A stretch of 60,000 nucleotides of DNA from Zygnema cylindricum (lineage: Eukaryota; Streptophyta; Zygnematophyceae; Zygnematales; Zygnemataceae), in NCBI GenBank assembly GCA_037447655.1, contig JBBHKE010000409.1, forward strand, positions 241,616 to 301,615, given 5' to 3'. Position numbers and translations under genes: made by a program. Numbering within the stretch: position 1 is the stretch's first letter; every line of letters begins with the position of its first letter. Of this stretch, positions 57,901-60,000 are shown one piece after another. Below the pieces are notes generated by a model that did not search any database, was not told the DNA's origin, and was given only the letters and a program-made list of their open reading frames with translations.

Positions 57901-59851
57901 TTTCAAGTGATAGGATATGTTGCTATACTGTATAAATGACTCTGGGAATCCAACTAGCCAGATGTCTGAATATTAGGTCACAGAGGTCCTGAACAATCAA
58001 AACCCAGTCAGGTCACTTACATAAAGGTCTAACCAATCAAACAATTCCATGATGATGTAAAGTATGTCTCTGTGTGCTGTCCGACCTTAACATCGACTGA
58101 GTTTTGTGTGTTTGTGTGTGTGTGTGTGTGTGTCTCTGTGTTCCTTGGGACACATCTAATTGTTTGTTCAGAAGCAATGCTGTGTCATTGAGCTACAAGC
58201 AATTTGTTTTTACGAAGATCCGCCTAGTTTTGCTGCACAGATTCACATTTATTTATTTATTTATTTGTGGTTAAAGATGTTTCACAAGTTGTGTCAAGCT
58301 AATCATTTCCTCTCCTGATTATGCCATTGGGGGCAGATTATTGTTCCAGTTCACCAAGCAATCCACTGGACAGTTGCTGTGATCAATATACGAGATAAGA
58401 GGCTGGAATTTTATGATTCATTGCGAGGATCAGATAAGGGCTGCCTTGAAAATCTGGTACAACATACATCTTACATACATCTTATCTTATGTTTATAACT
58501 TACACACACGCTTAGTGTCTTATATCAACAAATACTAGTACTTAATGTCCTTTCCAGATTGTCCCTTCATATTTCTGAGTTAAAACAAATGAAGTTGTGA
58601 CTAGTTCATGAAATGGGTGAAGACTATGTTTTCAATTTCTTTGCGTATGTAGAAACTTAACTACTCGTTTTCACTAAACTGAGATGTTGATATCTAGGGA
58701 ATTGCCAAAGGCCAATATAGGTAGTTGCAGAATCTTATGAAGTTGGTCTGTTTTGAAGTGGATAAAAGCCCCTCACAAGGAATGATCTTGTTCTTGTGTA
58801 AAATTTTAGTATTTATGTGTGAAAATGTATGGAAACGTCATATGTGGTTAACCCGTGTGAAATTTGTGTTCAACCCTTAAATAAGCTCATACGATAGGTT
58901 GACCACTTACACTTTCTCCATGCATTTCACACATTAAATTATGTATATAACCATGATTTTGGCAACTGGGTCTTACAACTTAATGTTGATTTCAGTATGA
59001 TTGGTTTATTATTGTTGGACAAGGAGCGTAATGCTTTTGCTCAGCAATTTCTGTGGCCTTTTCTGCCCCAATTTTTTTATTTTCCTTTGAAGAATTGTTG
59101 TCGCCTACTCCTTCCTTTCTTTGCAAGCTAGAAAGGTTTTAAATATTGAAATGAATTTGACTAAGCAAAGCCCTCAACTACTGAAATAAATTGGCTATGA
59201 AAAACTTGTACATACCATTCGAAATTTGATTAAGAAACGCTTTCAAATTATTTAAGAATTGACGAAAAAAAGGAATTGACAAGTTATATTGGTGTTTATA
59301 CAACAGGCGCAATATATTACTGATGATATTAAGGACAAGTCAGGTGAAGACTGGGACGTTAGTTCTTGGCCGCGAAGCTGTCCCAAGGATATCCCTCTTC
59401 AGCTGAATGGGTGAGGCTTTTGTTTATAAACTTCAAACTTCTGTCATTTGCCTTCTTTTCGAGGACAGTAAACAAAATTCTTCTGAACAACGTATTGTGT
59501 TAGAAACCGGGGGCTTGCTTCTGGCCAAAAAAGCAAAGCTACACAATCCGTCGTTGTTGATGTAAAGGAATTTTAGTATTAAAACGAAATTATTATCTAT
59601 AATGCAAATTTAGTTTAGGGTGATGTTGTGGTGGCTAGTAGTCCACTCTCTAAAATAGTGTTATTAACACTTCCATGATTTTTGGCCAAATTGATCACAA
59701 ATAGAATGAATATTCTTAACACTAATAGTGTTACTGTATTATTTCTAATTGGACGGTTTTTATGTAATGAATTTTCAGATGTGATTGTGGCGTTTTTATG
59801 GTCAAATATGCGGATTATGAGAGTCGAGACGCACCATTTTTGTTTGATCAG
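54987..59851 (+). CDS. Ulp1/SENP-family SUMO protease, ESD4-like, 3' end off window
   Basis: A cysteine protease (C48) that matures SUMO or removes it from substrates, usually in the nucleus. Exons 54987-55907, 56071-56141, 56621-56714, 57377-57475, 57770-57883, 58337-58456, 59307-59410 and 59779-59851 join in phase (532 residues so far). The first ~300 residues are a basic regulatory region with a coiled-coil-like stretch near 245-305; KRKFERDR and AAKRSK near its start could be nuclear signals. The catalytic domain begins about residue 335: MMQCLLPGEWLNDE, HIFNTFFYNK, GVRRWTTHKKLGYNLKDCAK, VPVHQAIHWTVAV, EFYDSLRG, LQLNGCDCGVFMVKYADY. Catalytic residues are His443, Asp460, Gln505 (oxyanion) and Cys511. 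Residue 509 is Cys where relatives usually have Ser or Tyr. The remaining 30-50 residues should lie beyond 60000. Confidence 0.94.
57640..57672 (+). repeat. Partial duplicate of a SUMO protease exon start
   Basis: TTTACAGTGTTGCAAGGGCG here parallels TTTACAGTGTTTGGAAGGGC at 57764, the acceptor and first bases of the real exon. The duplicate hits TAG after five codons. Confidence 0.55.
58100..58133. repeat. (TG)n microsatellite in a SUMO protease intron
   Basis: About 14 TG units with one interruption near the left end. Confidence 0.9.
59635..59745. mobile_element. Remnant of a TACACC-family element in a SUMO protease intron
   Basis: AAAATAGTGTTATTAACACT and CTTAACACTAATAGTGTTAC resemble the interior of the 34303 and 39260 elements. 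No clear terminal repeats remain. Confidence 0.4.
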
Positions 59852-60000
59852 GTGAGATGCTAATAAGTATTTTTTGTTAATGTTTAAGAACATATAATTT
59901 TTTTCAGAAATGTATAAGATAAGATATTTCATATGTATGCACTTCTCATTTGATTGGTTGAGGTGATAGAAGTATATTTCTTACGAACGATTGATAAAAC

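Overview
The window is nuclear DNA of a eukaryote with intron-rich genes and standard GT-AG introns. The proteins point to the green lineage, most likely a streptophyte alga or early land plant. The PP2A B55 subunit carries plant-type motifs ([26 protein letters not shown]) and the SUMO protease is ESD4-like (WTTHKKLGY, SGEDWDVSSW). I cannot name the species.

Layout: 1-4330 (-) is PP2A regulatory subunit B55, with its 3' end off the window. 6204-8188 (+) is an agmatinase-family ureohydrolase whose closest look is bacterial. 9.5-15.7 kb is a transposon-rich block with two direct duplications, a 5'-truncated non-LTR retrotransposon tail and two abutting PIF/Harbinger-like elements. 17.2-22.0 kb and 24.5-29.4 kb are two direct copies of an MPDU1 (PQ-loop) gene on the minus strand; the first is intact, the second is decaying. 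29886-31759 (+) is a small three-exon gene I cannot name. 33768-40532 (-) is NAA10, the catalytic subunit of N-terminal acetyltransferase A, recovered as seven exons. 40.7-42.7 kb and 51.9-53.7 kb are chains of small inverted-repeat elements. 43169-45660 (+) is a DUF4188 protein. 54987 to beyond the right edge (+) is an Ulp1/ESD4 SUMO protease, with its catalytic His, Asp, Gln and Cys all visible.

The genes do not form a pathway. They are unlinked housekeeping functions (phosphatase targeting, polyamine metabolism, dolichol-linked sugar use, N-terminal acetylation, deSUMOylation) separated by AT-rich DNA full of short non-autonomous transposons and degenerate tandem repeats. The exon models of NAA10, MPDU1 copy 1, DUF4188, the agmatinase and the SUMO protease were joined by hand. 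They keep reading phase across every junction, so I trust them. No CRISPR array, tRNA or rRNA gene was recognised.

The most notable structures are: a small-element family that sits in a palindromic CAG-TA-CTG site and forms chains with 3-nt gaps; two different elements sharing one TAA target copy; a hAT-like element nested inside another element with a clean 8-bp target duplication; and long (CT)n tracts at both ends of one NAA10 intron.
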